Program-made: the position numbers and the translations under genes | Part shown: in pieces, positions 24,329 through 38,313 of the stretch | How the letters are laid out: each line of letters starts with the position of its first letter | Position numbering within the stretch: the stretch's first letter is position 1 | NCBI RefSeq assembly: GCF_019578655.1 | Contig: NC_063265.1 | Coordinates: 11,256,501 to 11,320,500, forward strand | Origin: Ricinus communis | Lineage: Eukaryota; Streptophyta; Magnoliopsida; Malpighiales; Euphorbiaceae | DNA length: 64,000 nucleotides | Direction: 5' to 3' | Notes under the pieces: generated by a model | What the model saw: the letters and a program-made list of their open reading frames with translations, nothing else | Databases searched by the model: none | What the model was told of the DNA's origin: nothing

Positions 24329-27300
24329 TTTCAATTTGCTAATGAAAAATTATATTCTTTTCTTTTTTCTCTAATTTTATTCGTGTGATAGCTCAACATT
24401 TGGATATGATTTTTAGATTATATTTATTGTTTTTTTTTTTCTGTGAGAAAATTGTATTTGTTTGTTGTTAGAACCGAAAAGACTATCTAACATTCTAAAT
24501 AAAGAAGTTATAAATAAGAAATTTTTCTTTTTATTTGAGTAATGTAAAATTATATTCACATGTAAATATATTATTGTTGGTTCATAATTCTTAAGTTTCT
24601 TTTTGTTTTGGGCTCTTTAACGGTGTGGATCAGTCTTTACCTCAGTCACAAAAGAAAGATTTTTTAAGACTTTTTTTTTCTTTCTTTGAGTTCCAAGGGT
24701 GACTTTTTTTAATATTATATAAATTATGATATTTAAATTTTTTTGATATGTATGTTTAAGTTCTGACACATGATTTTTTTGTTTTAATATATATATTTAT
24801 TTTTAATATATAAGATTCAAGTTTATATATAATTTTATAATTTTTCTATTAATTTATTGATTAATAAGTTATATTCCTAATTAAATACTGACTATAATCC
24901 TAAAAAATAATATATTAATTATTTTTTAATATTATATTAATTAATAAATAGTTTTCTAATTAGATAATAATACTAATTCTATCATAAGAAATAACCTATT
25001 AATTATATTTTAATATTATATTAACTAATAAATTAATTTTATAATTAGATAATAAATTTAATTTAGAAAATTATATATTTTTAATATTATATTCAATAAT
25101 AAATTAATCTTTAATTATATAGTAACTTTTTAGTTAATAATATCAATTATATTGATATGTTAATTTATATAATATTAAATTTAATTAATAAATAATGTTA
25201 TATTATTCTATTGATAGAATTTTAAAATTTTATAAAAATTAAAAATACTTAAAAGTAATTAGTTTGTTATTATTTTTTAAGATTTTATAAATTAATATTA
25301 AATATTAATAAATTTATTAAATTGTATCTGCCAACTTAATTTTATAATTAAAATAATAATAATAATAGTTGTATAACATAATGATAAACAAGTAATTAAA
25401 ATTGTAATTCAAGTTTTTATATTTTTTTGTTATTAGAGTTTATAAAGTATTATTATATTTATTTTGTTATAAATTTAATTTATTTTATATATGATATTAA
25501 CATTTTTTAGTGCATTTATATTTTTATTTATTAATATTTCGAATTTTATAGTAATTTGTTATGCTCTCCATTATAAAAACATAGTAAGTACTTATCAGAT
25601 ATACTCTTCATCAATTAATATAAATTTTATCTTATTTTTTCAAAAAGAAAAATTCAAATTTATAAAATAACTAAATGCTATCACTATTATAAATATATGA
25701 AAATAAGATAAATTTTAGAATATGAGAGTTGAATCATGCAATTTGATATTTTATTAAAAAACCACATATTTTGATAACAAATTAACAATTAAATTCATTG
25801 ATTTTTCTTTTCAGTTTTTAAAAAATTCGAGTCAAATTAAAAAAGAACTATGATAATCGTATGTGATAAAAATATTAAAAATAAGATATGCAACAAAAAA
25901 ACGCGTAATTATATCATTCCATTGTGTTTGCTAAAATGAATTTTATAAAAATTTTATGTAATTTATTTATAAAATTAAAATTAAATAAATTTAATTAAGA
26001 TAAAAATTTATTTGGTATTTTAATTAAATAAATTTATAAAATTAATTATAACTAAACTATCCTATCCCAATGCTCATTTCTTAAAAATATATATTCTATA
26101 TTAATAAGTTAATATATTATAAAATAAAATACCTCTTAGGAGGAGAGAGTGGGTCCTTTCATGGTATTTCTCTTTTTATTTTTCATTTATTTACATATGA
26201 ATCTTAATTATCGGTGATTTAGTTCAATAGTAACTAACGAGATGAGATTATTTTAAGAGTAGACATCATAGAATTTTAGGATTCATCAAACTCAAAAAAA
26301 AAATAAAGCCAAATGTATATTTATATTTATAAAATTTAATTATTTAGTCAATTTAATATTCTAATTTTCAATTTAATCTTACAAATATCCCAACTTATTT
26401 TTCTTTGTAATGTTTTAACAGCTATTGACGTGTGTTTTTATTCGATACATTCACATATATTGTATAAATGTGTTTAAATATTACTAAAAATTAAAATTAA
26501 GGTGCATGTTTAATTAAATTAAAAATTAAAAATATTTAGATATTAAAATAAGAAATATTTTTCTAAAATTAATTTTTTATGTTAATTTTTGAACATAAGT
26601 TAAAGACAATCATGCTGTGCCAATGTAATAAAAGGAGATTTCACCAACTCCTTAAAGAAAAAGAATAAAGTAAATGAGACAAAAGAAATTAAAGAAGAAA
26701 TGAAATCAAATTGACAAATGACAACAAACTGATTGTTATTCTGTTCTTTACCTAACATTTAAGTATTCTGTAATTTTCTTTTCCTGTAAAGTGTTCAAGA
26801 CAGAAGAAGAGTACATACCTGTCCAAATCGAATAATTTTGCCCAAAAGAGAAAAACATTTTAGTTCATATTTCTTTTGGGCATTACAATTACAGGAATTC
26901 AAAAGAAAAAGGGTCATTGTTGTGCATTGGCCATGGAAGGGAAAGCCCTTTCTAGGTTCAATTTTCTTCTTTTCCATTTTTTCCTATTAATTGAATTTAA
27001 ACTGAATTTTGGAGTTCAAAATATAATTTTAATATAAATTAATCAAAATTAAAAAATTGTAGTCAGTTATTCATATATTGCATAATGATTGTTATAATAT
27101 TAATTATAAGTAAAAGTATAAAAATGAAATTATAAAAAAATTTGAATTATGTTTATGACATATTAAAAAACAATAACTTAAAATATTTTAAACCTTTTTC
27201 TTAAACAAATTCTCAATATTAGATTTTATTAATAAAATAATATAAAAATCGTTTTAATAATATTTATTAACTATATTTAGATTAATAAAATAAAGATAAT

Positions 27301-29130
27301 GATATACTATTTTTTAAAATTAGATCATTATATAATTAAAAATTAACTTATTAGCTAATATATTATTAGAAATATAATTAATATAATATTTTCTATGATT
27401 ATAATTATTCTAATTAATAATTAACTTATCAACAGTATAATATATATAAAAGGTTAATTAATATAATACTTATGTATAAAAAATAAATATATATCTCAAA
27501 AAATTCTATACATTAATTTATTAATCATATCAAAATTATATATATACATGCACGACATAAATAGTTTTAGTATAATATATTTTATATTCATTTATTTTCA
27601 ACATATAAAATACTAAAATTATACGTAATTTTAACGTTTATTATATAATAATTTATAATTCAGAAACAAGTTTTATAATTGAACAATAATTTAATTCCTA
27701 AACATAGCATTTTAAGTTGTATTTTAATGTGATATTATTAATAATTAAGAATCTTAATTATATAATAATTTTTAATCTTGAAAAAAAGTAGTATATTAAA
27801 TCAGTTAGTAGAGAGAATGCTTGCTGATTTGACACTCTTGCTTTCTTTGGTGATAACAAAAAAGAAATCACTGTTATTGGATATTTTATTTAAGTGTCAA
27901 AGTGGGGTGGTCCTAATTTTATTTTCATCATTTTTCTATATATTTACTTAATTAAAAGCATTTAAAATATTTTAATTTGTATCTCCCTTTATATGAATTT
28001 CCTTATACTTATTATAAAAATAGTAAATTATCTTTCAATCTTAATGAATGGATGAGACCAAAGAGGACACTCTTGATCAACTTGTTTTATCTCCTATTTT
28101 ATTGGAGGTTAAAGAGTAAACATTTCAACTCTTTTTATCTTTGTTTTATATGTATTTTTATTAAATTTGTTCTTGAGAAGGTAATTTTATTAAAGAGTTA
28201 TCTACTGAAAAGTTAATAATTAACTTCATTCCTCTTGGATGAAAGAGAACTAAAGTAATTTTTTTTCATTTTTAATTATTTATTTAATTAAAAAATTTTA
28301 ATAATATTATTAGTCTAATAAGGGATTTAATTTATTTATTTAAGAATGCATAGAATAATTATTGGCACATTAATTATTATTATTTATTTTATGAATACTA
28401 TTAAGACAAAAATAGCAACCTAAGAATAATTATTAATGTTTCAAAAACTAGCTTGAAAAATGAACTGATTAAAGTGCCATTTGCTGATTCACCCGATTAG
28501 ACTGGTTTAATAAAAATTAATTATTAAATAAAAATTATTATGAATTATAAAATTTAATATTATCTAATAAAATATAACGTATCAGTAGAATTATGCTCTA
28601 TACATAAAATATTTAAAACTATAAAAATAAAGTTTAGAAACTAATTTTTTTTTAAATTATTATTTTTAAATGGAAATTATAATAATCTTATAATATATAT
28701 CTTTTATTTCTTAATAATATTTTAATAAATGTATGTTGGAAAAACCGATTGAACTGCTTTATTAGTTTTAACAATTTAATCCGGTCCCATCTTATTAGAA
28801 AATCCAATTTTAGACCAATTGAAAACTAAACTAATTATCAGTTTTTAGTTCAATCAGTTAAACTAACCAGTCCAATCCTGTTTTCAAAGCACTGGTTATA
28901 AGTTTTATATTCTTAATTATTAACTCTACCCTTTTTTTTTTTTTTTTTAAATTCTGATTTACAAGCACTCTTAATAAACAATTAATAGATTTTATAATTA
29001 TCTTTTATCTTCCCCATTGATCTAAACAAGAAAAATACCATTTATAAAATCTAATTTTCCAAACATGATTTATGTTTTCTTTTTCTTAAAAAAGGAATTT
29101 GCTTGTCGCATGTCATGGCCCCCACAGTGC
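24329..29130. other. AT-rich intergenic DNA, no gene recognised
   Basis: Nearly 5 kb of very AT-rich DNA with no supported gene. A possible inverted-repeat element lies at about 28490-28900. Short open frames (for example 26795-26977 on the minus strand and 27977-28216 on the plus strand) show no known motifs. Confidence 0.5.
28490..28900. mobile_element. Possible degraded MITE
   Basis: The left side has GATTAGACTGGTTTAAT. The right side, read on the other strand, has GATTGGACTGGTTAGTTTA, an imperfect inverted terminal match about 400 bp apart. The interior is non-coding and AT-rich. I see no clear target duplication, so the element type is not assigned. Confidence 0.35.
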
Positions 29131-29132
29131 CA

Positions 29133-29157
29133 TCTCTCTCTCTCTCTCTCTCTCTCT
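29133..29157. repeat. (TC)n microsatellite upstream of the WNK gene
   Basis: About 12 TC repeats lie some 400 bp before the WNK start codon, in the likely promoter or 5' leader. Pyrimidine-rich patches are common near plant transcription starts. Confidence 0.85.
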
Positions 29158-29563
29158 AAAACAATGTCATGTTGTTTCATGGGGGCGTGGGGGTGGGTGG
29201 CTCTGTAAGTATTTCCCTTCTTAAAATTGTGGCGATAGCCTTTCGTTTATCCTTGTCGCTTTCTTTCTCTTGCCCCTCTCTCTCTTTTTCTTTCATGCAA
29301 ATGATAATGGATCCTCTCTCATCCTTTTCTCTCTAAAATAAAGGGGCTATAGAAAAGGAAAAAGAAAAAAAAAAGGAAGGAAAGTAGATAAAAGGAATCA
29401 TCTTCTCTTTTCTTTTCTGCTGTTGCATTTCTTGCTGTTTGTCAGAGGCAGCAAGAGGAGAAGTATTTAGAGGAACCTCAAAATTTTAGCTATAAAAGCA
29501 AAAAAAAAGAAGAAAAAGAAAAGGAAAGTGTTTTTGCTAATTTAAAGATAAAAGATTTAGAGA

Positions 29564-30915
29564 ATGATGAATTGTCCCTCCAATCTTGAGCCAGACTACT
29601 CTGAATTTGTTGAAGTTGATCCAACTGGAAGATATGGCAGAGTAAGTATATTATGCACCTAACTCTCTTCCTTTCTCTCCGTGTTTCTCTTTCCGAGCAT
29701 TGAGTTTGATTTTGGGATTTCATTTTGTTTCTGTTTTGCAGTACAATGAAATTCTTGGCAAAGGAGCTTCGAAGACAGTGTATGCAGTCCAAAGTTCTGC
29801 TCCTTCTTTTTAATATTGAATTTCTTGGATACCATTGTAGATTCTTTCTTTTCGTTACTTTGTTGGTGTTCTTGTTCCAATTTGACGCATGCCCATTTGG
29901 TGTTCTTTTGCCAAATCTGGCATCTTTCTTTGGATCTTTTTATGAGTTTTGGGAAAAATGGTTGCTTATTAATTTGTGAGTGTTAATTGGATGTTTGAAT
30001 TTTGAGGCAGTTATAGAGCATTTGATGAGTATGAAGGAATTGAAGTTGCTTGGAACCAGGTCAAGCTCTATGATTTCTTGCAAAGCCCCGAAGATCTTGA
30101 AAGACTCTACTGTGAGATTCATCTCCTTAAGACATTGAAGCATAAGAACATTATGAAATTTTATACTTCTTGGGTTGATACTGCAAATAGAAACATCAAC
30201 TTTGTCACCGAAATGTTTACTTCTGGGACTTTGAGACAGTAAGAATAATCAAAATCTAATGGAATCATTAGATTCAATTTTCTTTCTTTTTTCTTTTTTT
30301 TTTTTAAAAGAAAAAAGTTGTTGTGGATCTTCTCCATTTCGTACCATTTCAAGTGGTTGCTTTTTCCTTTTTCCTGCCTTTACCAGGTACCGGCTAAAGC
30401 ACAAGAGAGTTAACATTAGAGCTGTGAAGCATTGGTGTAGGCAGATCTTGAGAGGACTTCTCTATCTCCATAGCCATGACCCTCCTGTGATCCATAGAGA
30501 TCTAAAATGTGATAACATTTTTGTCAATGGAAATCAAGGGGAAGTGAAGATTGGAGATCTCGGCCTTGCTGCAATCCTTCGAAAATCGCATGCTGCTCAT
30601 TGTGTTGGTATGCTCAATTGACTTCGTCCTGTAAAGTCCCTTATTTATCTCTTATGACTACAGCTGAAAAAAAATAAATTCTATAGCATTTCCCAAGTAA
30701 TAATTAATTTATGCTTCATTTTTCTCTTCTCTGGCTTTCCCCTTTCTTCAGGTACACCAGAGTTTATGGCCCCAGAAGTGTATGAAGAGGCATATAATGA
30801 GTTGGTCGATGTTTATTCGTTTGGGATGTGCATTCTAGAAATGGTCACTTTTGAATATCCATATAGTGAATGTACTCATCCTGCACAAATTTACAAGAAA
30901 GTAATCTCTGTAAGG

Positions 30916-30973
<58 letters not shown>

Positions 30974-32635
30974 GTAAAAATAGACACAATATTGGAGAAA
31001 GATTTGATTAATCCACTTTATCATTGTAGGGCAGAAAACCTGATGCTTTATACAAAGTAAAGGATCCAGAAGTTAGACAATTTGTGGAGAAATGCTTGGC
31101 AACAGTGTCACTTAGGCTCTCAGCTAGGGAGTTGTTGAATGACCCTTTTCTCCAAATGGATGATTGTGAATCTAATATTAAATCTATTGACTATGGGGAA
31201 GAATTTGATGGAATGGGTCCTCTGATAAGGCAGCCTTACTATGAATTTCATGATGATACTTATCCCTACAGTAATGGATACTCAAATGGCTATGGCTATG
31301 AAGCTCAAAATGAGTTCGAATATTATCCAGTTGAGTTTGAGCAAAGTGGAATTGAACTCTTTGAGCATCATGATGATGAACATTCTCCAAATCTTGACAT
31401 AAGTATAAAAGGGAAAAGGAGAGACGATGGTGGAATCTTTCTGAGACTCCGGATAGCTGATAAAGATGGTTTGCAAACTTGCTTTCCTCTTTTCTCTTTT
31501 CTATTTGCTGTGAATTGCTATGTTCTCTGTCTTCCCTTGTGACTATTAAAATCTAGTACTTTATTATCTTCTTGCAGGTCGAATTCGAAATATTTATTTT
31601 CCATTTGACATTGAAACTGATACGGCGCTGACTGTGGCTACTGAAATGGTTGCTGAACTAGATATTACCGATCAAGATGTGACTAAAATTGCAGAGATGA
31701 TTGATGAGGAGATTGCATCCTTGGTACCTGAATGGCGGCGAGGGCCAGGCATAGAGGAAACTCCTCGCTTTGCAAATCTAACCCTCTGTCACAATTGTGC
31801 TTCTGCTCGAACCTCCAATGGTTCACTTATGGATTTTATATCAAATAATCCATGTTGTAGAAATGGATGTGCTTCTATGCATGGCCGATTTGAAGAGATC
31901 ACATTTCAGGCTGCTGATGAATCTGAGCATCATTTGACTGAAGTTGCTCCAAATGCTTTGAGCCATTCAGACTGCGTGGACTATCAACGAATTTGGGCTC
32001 AACACGAAAGTCGTGAAGTTACTCCGATGGGCTCTGGAAGAAGCCATTCAGATGAAGAATATGAGAAGTTTGATCAATCAATCTCCACAAAGGATGAGAA
32101 TGATGTAAAGATGGAAAATGGGAGTCAATCTGGTTCGAGAAATTCAATTCCATACTTAAAAGGTTCTGGATCTTTTTATAGACTTCCTTCAGTGTGTAGT
32201 GACCTCCAAGATAGCAATGAGAACAAAATGCAGCAAGAATTAAGATGGCTTAAAGCCAAGTACCAGATTGAATTGAGTAAACTTAGAGATCAACAATTAG
32301 ATTTTGCATCAAGATCTTCAACTTCTATCAATACAGATTGCAAAATACGCAATGGGGTTTCTTCATCTACAATAATGAATTCATTTCAAGAAAATAGAAA
32401 CGAAGATCTCTTGAAATCTTTTGCCCACGAGAAGCTGTATCGTCCAAATTTACACACTGATGTGAATAAGAGCTGCCCCAATTTGGATACTCGAAGGGAC
32501 CAAAATTGCGAGGCGAAGAAGGAATCCCCAAGAGCAGGAACCATGGTCACTGCCAAGAATTTCTGCACTGGTTCATTGCTGCCACACTCGCTTCACAGGA
32601 CAACATCCCTTCCAGTTGATGCTGTTGATGTATAA
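29564..32635 (+). CDS. WNK: WNK (with no lysine) serine/threonine protein kinase
   Basis: Seven exons give about 739 residues: 29564-29641, 29742-29779, 30011-30238, 30387-30607, 30752-30909, 31030-31468 and 31578-32635 (TAA). The glycine loop GKGASKTVY places the catalytic lysine at residue 37, and the usual subdomain II lysine is replaced (EVAWNQV), the hallmark of WNK kinases. HRDLKCDN (151-158), DLG in place of DFG (172-174) and TPEFMAPE (190-197) follow. An OSR1-C-like (PF2-type) domain spans about 367-438, and a predicted coiled coil ([20 protein letters not shown]) lies near 602-630. The sequence is closest in my memory to the Arabidopsis WNK1/WNK9 group; exact orthology is not settled. 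Plant WNKs act in ion, light, flowering and stress signalling. The start is a double ATG after a purine-rich leader. Confidence 0.93.
30917..30971. repeat. (CT)27 tract next to a WNK splice donor
   Basis: The run begins seven bases after the GT donor of the fifth exon and fills nearly half of the 120-bp intron (30910-31029). Variation in its length could alter splicing; that is inference. Confidence 0.9.
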
Positions 32636-35570
32636 TATGTGTAAGAATACATTCTCTTTTTCTTTCATTCTTTTATAAGTTCATTATACTCATTATAGAG
32701 ACTTTATATCATTATCCGATCCATTTTTATGGGGAGAGATAGCAAATCCACTCTCAACGTGTTTATATCCAAGTAGCCCACCATACACTTAAAACAAGGA
32801 ACGTATACAACTTTGCGGGGATTTGGTATGGGTAATTATTGTGATTAGTGCTGCGAAGTCCTGAGGCATGTAGAGTCTCAAAATGTAGTCTCGAGTCCTA
32901 TGTACGCTACCCATTTGCCTAAATGGTAAAATATTGCAAAAGGTGATAAGAATTGCAGAAGAAAAATATCATTTTGAGGCTTTAATATAAGATATTCTGT
33001 AAGTAGTGAATCTGTTAAGTAAAGAGATCCATGCGCATTATCTACTGAGAATTGAACTAGCAAAAAGGGCGGATACAATTGGCTATTATGAGTTCTGCAG
33101 AAAGATGCAATCATTGAAGCTTGCAGGCAGGTGTAATGACATAGTTGAAGTGGAGTTAATGTGCATCTCCTATCCACCTCATATTTGTCAAGACCAGTCC
33201 ACTAAATGCCCTTTTCTTTTATTATTCTATTACATGCACATCTAAAATCATCTCTCACTTAATATGATTGTCTCATAGCAGATTCAAAAGAAGTGGTGAC
33301 TGGTTCAAGTATTAGCTGGCCAATAAAGAGGTTGTCTTAAGGACTTCTGCCAAGCTAGCTAAAGTTTTTATTGCTTGTGGTAGAGCCCACATATTATGGC
33401 AGCTATTAGAGAGAAAGAGAAAAGAGAAGTAAATAAATGGCCCACATAAGCATTATAATTTTGTGCATGTTGATCTACTCACAACATGGGTTTGCCCATA
33501 TGATTACTATGGTTCCATTAATAATATATGGTCCACAAAACTGACATCAATTAGGCTGACTTTGATGTAGACTTCAAAAAAAAGAATAGGGATCAATCCA
33601 TGCACAAACCCTCACCTTTTAAAAACTGGTTGTACAAAATTTGTACTCTTTAGTACATGAATTACTCTCCCAAGTCTATCATTATATACTTGCTAAGAAA
33701 TAAACCAAGTCATAAATGTACCAAATGGTCATTCTCCACTTCTCTAAGCTTAGGTGATAAATATTAAAAGAAACGGACCTCCATTTGCAAAAAATTGTGA
33801 GGTGAGCCACTTACAAGTTGGCAGCACACATGGCTCAATTATTAAATATTGCCAACCACGTACTAGGCTAAGGCTGGGGAAATATTAGATTAATATGAGA
33901 ACCTACTTTTGACAGTTGCACAGTTGCCTGGAAATTTCTACAGAATCAAATATCCGATTTGCAGTTTTTAAAAAAAAGAAAAAGAAAAATCTTGTGGATG
34001 ACTATTGTAATGTTAGAGGGTCTCCTTAAAAGTAGAGTAATTAAGCAATTTACTAAATTAATGTCCTGAACTTTTTATTCAGTTGATTGACTCTAATTAT
34101 GGTTTAAACTCCAGGAAGTTGATAAGCTTGGAGATGACATTCTTTTCAGAGTAAAGAATTATCCTATAAGCTAAATTAAGAAAATTAGAGCTTTTGGAAA
34201 GTCAAAACTATAAATAGATCAATCCAACTAAATGATTGACCAAAACAATAAAATAAAATACAGATAAAAACAACAACAAAAGAAGAAAATATTTACCAAA
34301 AAGCATGCAATATTGGGGAAAAAAGAAAAAAAGAAGCATCATGACATGCTTCATGATTAAGTGGGTGACTGTAGAAGGTAGTTGAGCCACAAGTGATAAG
34401 CATCACTGTTAAGTAGTTTAATGGATTTTAATGAATTGTATAAGATAGGATTCACATGAATGGTTAATGGGTGGGTGAGAAAGTTGGTTTAGAGAGAGAG
34501 AGAGAGAGAGAGTGAGTTTAAATGATTGAGAAGCTTTTCCTGTTTCTGCTTTCTTGTATGACAATAATGTGATTATAATGAGGATGGGAAGTTTGCTTTC
34601 TTTTTTGTGACTACAGCCAAAGCTAAGCTTTAAAATAAGTGGAAGCATATAAATCCTAGAAAGGTGATTTCCCTTTTCTGAAAATAAAGCAGTGATTCAT
34701 ACAGCTAGATGATAAGCATATTCCCAAGCAGCAATCACTTTTTCCTAAACAGATGATCAAACATTCCTTTGTTCAATCTTAGACTTACACTTTGTTTGAA
34801 CTGGATTTTTCAATATATATTCTTAAAACTTTTTATAGCCTTTGATAACCTTTACCCCTCATTTCCAAAGGAAATAGTAATCAAAATATAGAATTTTTAG
34901 AATTCTAAAATCTAACTTTACTTTTATTTCGTCTTTGCCAAACAAGCTTTTAAGAGAACTTTTAAAAGTGAAGAATTCCACCAAAATAGCCATTGGTAAG
35001 ACCATTCTTTAAATTTGTTGTTTTATCAGAGTAAACCCTCTTCAGCCTTTTCCTTTGAATTGTTTGTATTTGTGCTTTTCGGAAAGTAGATAGCCACAGC
35101 ATTGTTGTTGGTATGATAAGGATAATGCATTATAAGTGGAAGACATTCGTGTTCTAGAAAACACATGTAACTACTGCGACCATAAGGATTCACACTACTG
35201 ATACTTGATCATTGCACACTTTTCTCTTTTGCTAGAAAAGTTGAACTTAATCCACCAAATTCAAGATTCTCATTGTATAAAACAAGTTGTCCAGTCCCGT
35301 ATTGACTCAATCATCAATGGCGTAATTAGAAATTTTAGTCGGTTTAAGCTATAAACTATAAATATAATATAATTGCTAATTATATTTTCTAAACATTATC
35401 TCAGAATTAGAATAAATTGACAAATTTAAATATAAATAATTTTTTCTTTTTAAACTATCTCGAGTTAAAGAGCATCCCAGCCTAAGATAGTTTCGCCCCT
35501 TGGGAGCAATGGCTCTAGAAATCTTTTCCTCAAGCAGCATGTCTCAATACGTCACTAAGTAAACCCCATT
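32636..35570. other. Intergenic DNA downstream of the WNK gene
   Basis: This contains the WNK 3' untranslated region and non-coding DNA with a GA microsatellite (34491-34512). No open frame has a recognisable product, and no RNA gene is seen. Confidence 0.5.
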
Positions 35571-35574
35571 AATT

Positions 35575-37190
35575 TATGCTTCTAAAGTAGAGTTTTTAGG
35601 GAAAAACAAACAAAAGAATTTCACAAGTTTTGTCTTTGGAAAATCTTGCTCCACGTCTCCGCTCCACTCCAATACAATAAAACAAAAACGAACGATAAGA
35701 TTGCTTTGAAAGGAATGCAAGTTGGGTTTATCCAAGAAAGTGGCAAATTTTAGGCCCAAGTCTAAATGCCTGATAATGACAAGTTGTCGACCAAGTTTTC
35801 AGTCAACCCTGTTATCATTTTCTTGATCATATTCTAAGTTGATGCATCCGACAAGCCTGACACCATTGGCAAACAAGTAGTAGTAATTCCATGGAACTCG
35901 GGGCAAGAATAGAAGTTGCTAGAGAGAATTGGTCCCAGGCATCTTCTAGAATAGGGAAACCTAACACAGTCACTGGCTTCAGTGGGCTGTGATGAAGATT
36001 ATGGAGCTGCTAGAGAGATCGTTACCAGTTACTGAATTGTAATTGGAGATGTAGAATTTAACATCTATACACTTAATCTAGTGATAGTTTCCATATGGAA
36101 GAGCCAAGGTGGAAACAGAGTTGCACAAAAATCTTACACATGGTCAACTAAATTCTGGACCTAATTAACGTGTTGAAAATCCCAACAAGTATGCCTCGCC
36201 AATGCCTCCACAAATATTTGACCTTAAAACTAAATTCTTCCTGCACCTTATAGAATGATACATTACTGTTTATCCATTTCATACCTTTGATAATTTATGC
36301 AGTGGTAGTAAAAGAAAACTAATGCATTGCCATTTTGTACAACTTTTCTCTTTATACGTTGAGCAACTCAAATCAGTCTCATATTTACTTCCTGTGTTGA
36401 TTGTCTTTTGGAGTTGGGAGATTCAAGTTTTAACTCTGTAAACCTTTTACAGAGGCGGATAATCTTTCAAGTAGTTCACCCTCTGTGAGTGTATTCATTC
36501 TTCATTCTGAGGGGTTCACAACACCTCAACTGCCTGCATAATAATAATACTTCAAGTTAGCTTACAAGTAATTAATTTGCTGCCAAGCATTTGCAATGCT
36601 TCCTTCAGCAGCCACTAATTAAGACCGTAATCTGAAAATATGGACAGCGCCAACACTGGAAATTCAAGTTGGAAAACATTATATATGGAAGATTCTCATA
36701 ACTTAATAAATCTCTGAATGTAATGCAGCAGAGATATCTGAGAACCGCATTAAATTCTCAAATGATCAATTTAGAACAGATTTTAATCACCGTCTCTCCA
36801 TCCGTCCTCTCTCTCTCTCTCTCTCTCTAAATTATTTCAATAGAATAACCATACTAACTTGGAAAGACCCTGCAACTCCATTGTCAGATGGTATTTTCTT
36901 TATGTCCCATTTTGAAGAAAGGAAAGGAATGATCTCAAACAGATGAATCAACATAAAGAAGTAAACAACATAAGGACTTTTATAACTGTTTTGTAAATTA
37001 ACTCGTGTGGGTTTGTTATTGAGGTATTTCCTAATTTGAAATAGAAATTGGGACGTTCTTATTCTAGTTTGTTAACTGTTTTATCAGTAAAAGCGCACTT
37101 TCAGGCTAAATTTTGTAAAGTTTTGACCTTTCATTGGCAAGGCGAGGTGGGCATAATTAAAGAAAAGGGAAGGCTTGCTTCCATTTTCGT
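35575..37190 (-). pseudogene. Decayed tandem duplicate of the DUF1517 gene
   Basis: This block copies the neighbouring functional gene at 38314-42002. The last exon is matched at about 36447-36533, where the tryptophan codon in AVEVLW has become TGA and another stop follows. The fifth exon is matched at 36566-36640 with about 45 bases missing. Part of intron 2 is matched at about 36885-36950, and parts of exon 1 at about 36979-37185 with an internal deletion of about 60 bases. Exons 2-4 and the second half of exon 1 are gone. The 3' flank is also duplicated (35620-35950 resembles 37500-37800). With stops and deletions it cannot encode the protein. Confidence 0.8.
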
Positions 37191-38313
37191 CCCATTTATG
37201 TATAGCAGGGGTTCTTAGTGTCAAAAATCAACGTTAAAGAACAATTAAATTCAAACAACGAAGGTTGTCGAGAATAACCTGTTTATTGTACACATCAAAG
37301 AAAAATTTTGAGGACAATCAGCCCATTGAAATGCCCAACAAAACAAGTATGCTTTGTCAATGACTCTTACAATTTTTCCTCTTTTTCTTAGAAAGATCAC
37401 ATCAGGATTCATCAGTATGCGACTAGGAGAACCTCATTTCATGCTTCTAAATAAAAGTCAATACAAATTAAAATAAATAAATAAATAAAGGAAACCTCCC
37501 AGCTACGTTTGGAAATGTCACTACCATCACCCACATCTCCACTTCAATAAAACAAAACAAAACAAAATATAATAAGATTACTGCAATGCGTGTTGCCATC
37601 ATCCAAGAAATTGGTAAAAGAAAAAAGAAAATGTTAGGCCTAAATCCATAACTAGTGATGGTGACAACAATTATAAATGTTCAAGTTAAATCTCTCATCA
37701 CCCTCCTATGCCATGTTTAATGCACAAGCCAGACCATTCTGCATTAGCAAACAAAGAACTGCAATCCTACTGAACTCAGGATGGGAGCCTTTCAGAAATG
37801 AAAAGAACTCAGGATTCGATCCCAATTTTCATGCATCTTGTAGAAGACATAGTATATATGAAACTAGTCATAACATCTTCAGTACCCTCCAAAATCAATA
37901 CACCTGAATCATACATTATTAAGCAACCTCTTTGTGGAAGATGGGACAAAATAAAAGAAATATATTGCACCTAAACAAAATTGAGTTTTCCATCCCATAG
38001 AAGGAAATAATCCCCAGTAAGAAGAAGAAAAAAGAAAAGACATGTAGAACAACTAAAGACACTACTTTTTTATCCACACTTACATTTCAAACCTTCACTC
38101 ATACACTTCAATTCTCAAAATTTTTGGTACTTTTTGTAGCTACTGAAGTGCTAGTACATTGCCGTATATACAACTTTTCTCTTTATACATTCAATAATTC
38201 AATACAATCTCATGCCGTCTTTTCAATAAGAGACAAGTATATACTTTCTATATCATGGCTTTGTATTAATTGTCTTTTGTAATTGGGAGATCCAAGTTAA
38301 CTCTGTAAATCTT
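37191..38313. other. 3' flank of the DUF1517 gene
   Basis: Non-coding sequence between the pseudogene and the functional gene. Much of it (about 37500-38300) is the parental copy of the flank duplicated at 35620-36450. The 76-codon frame at 37677-37907 is not coding. Confidence 0.5.
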
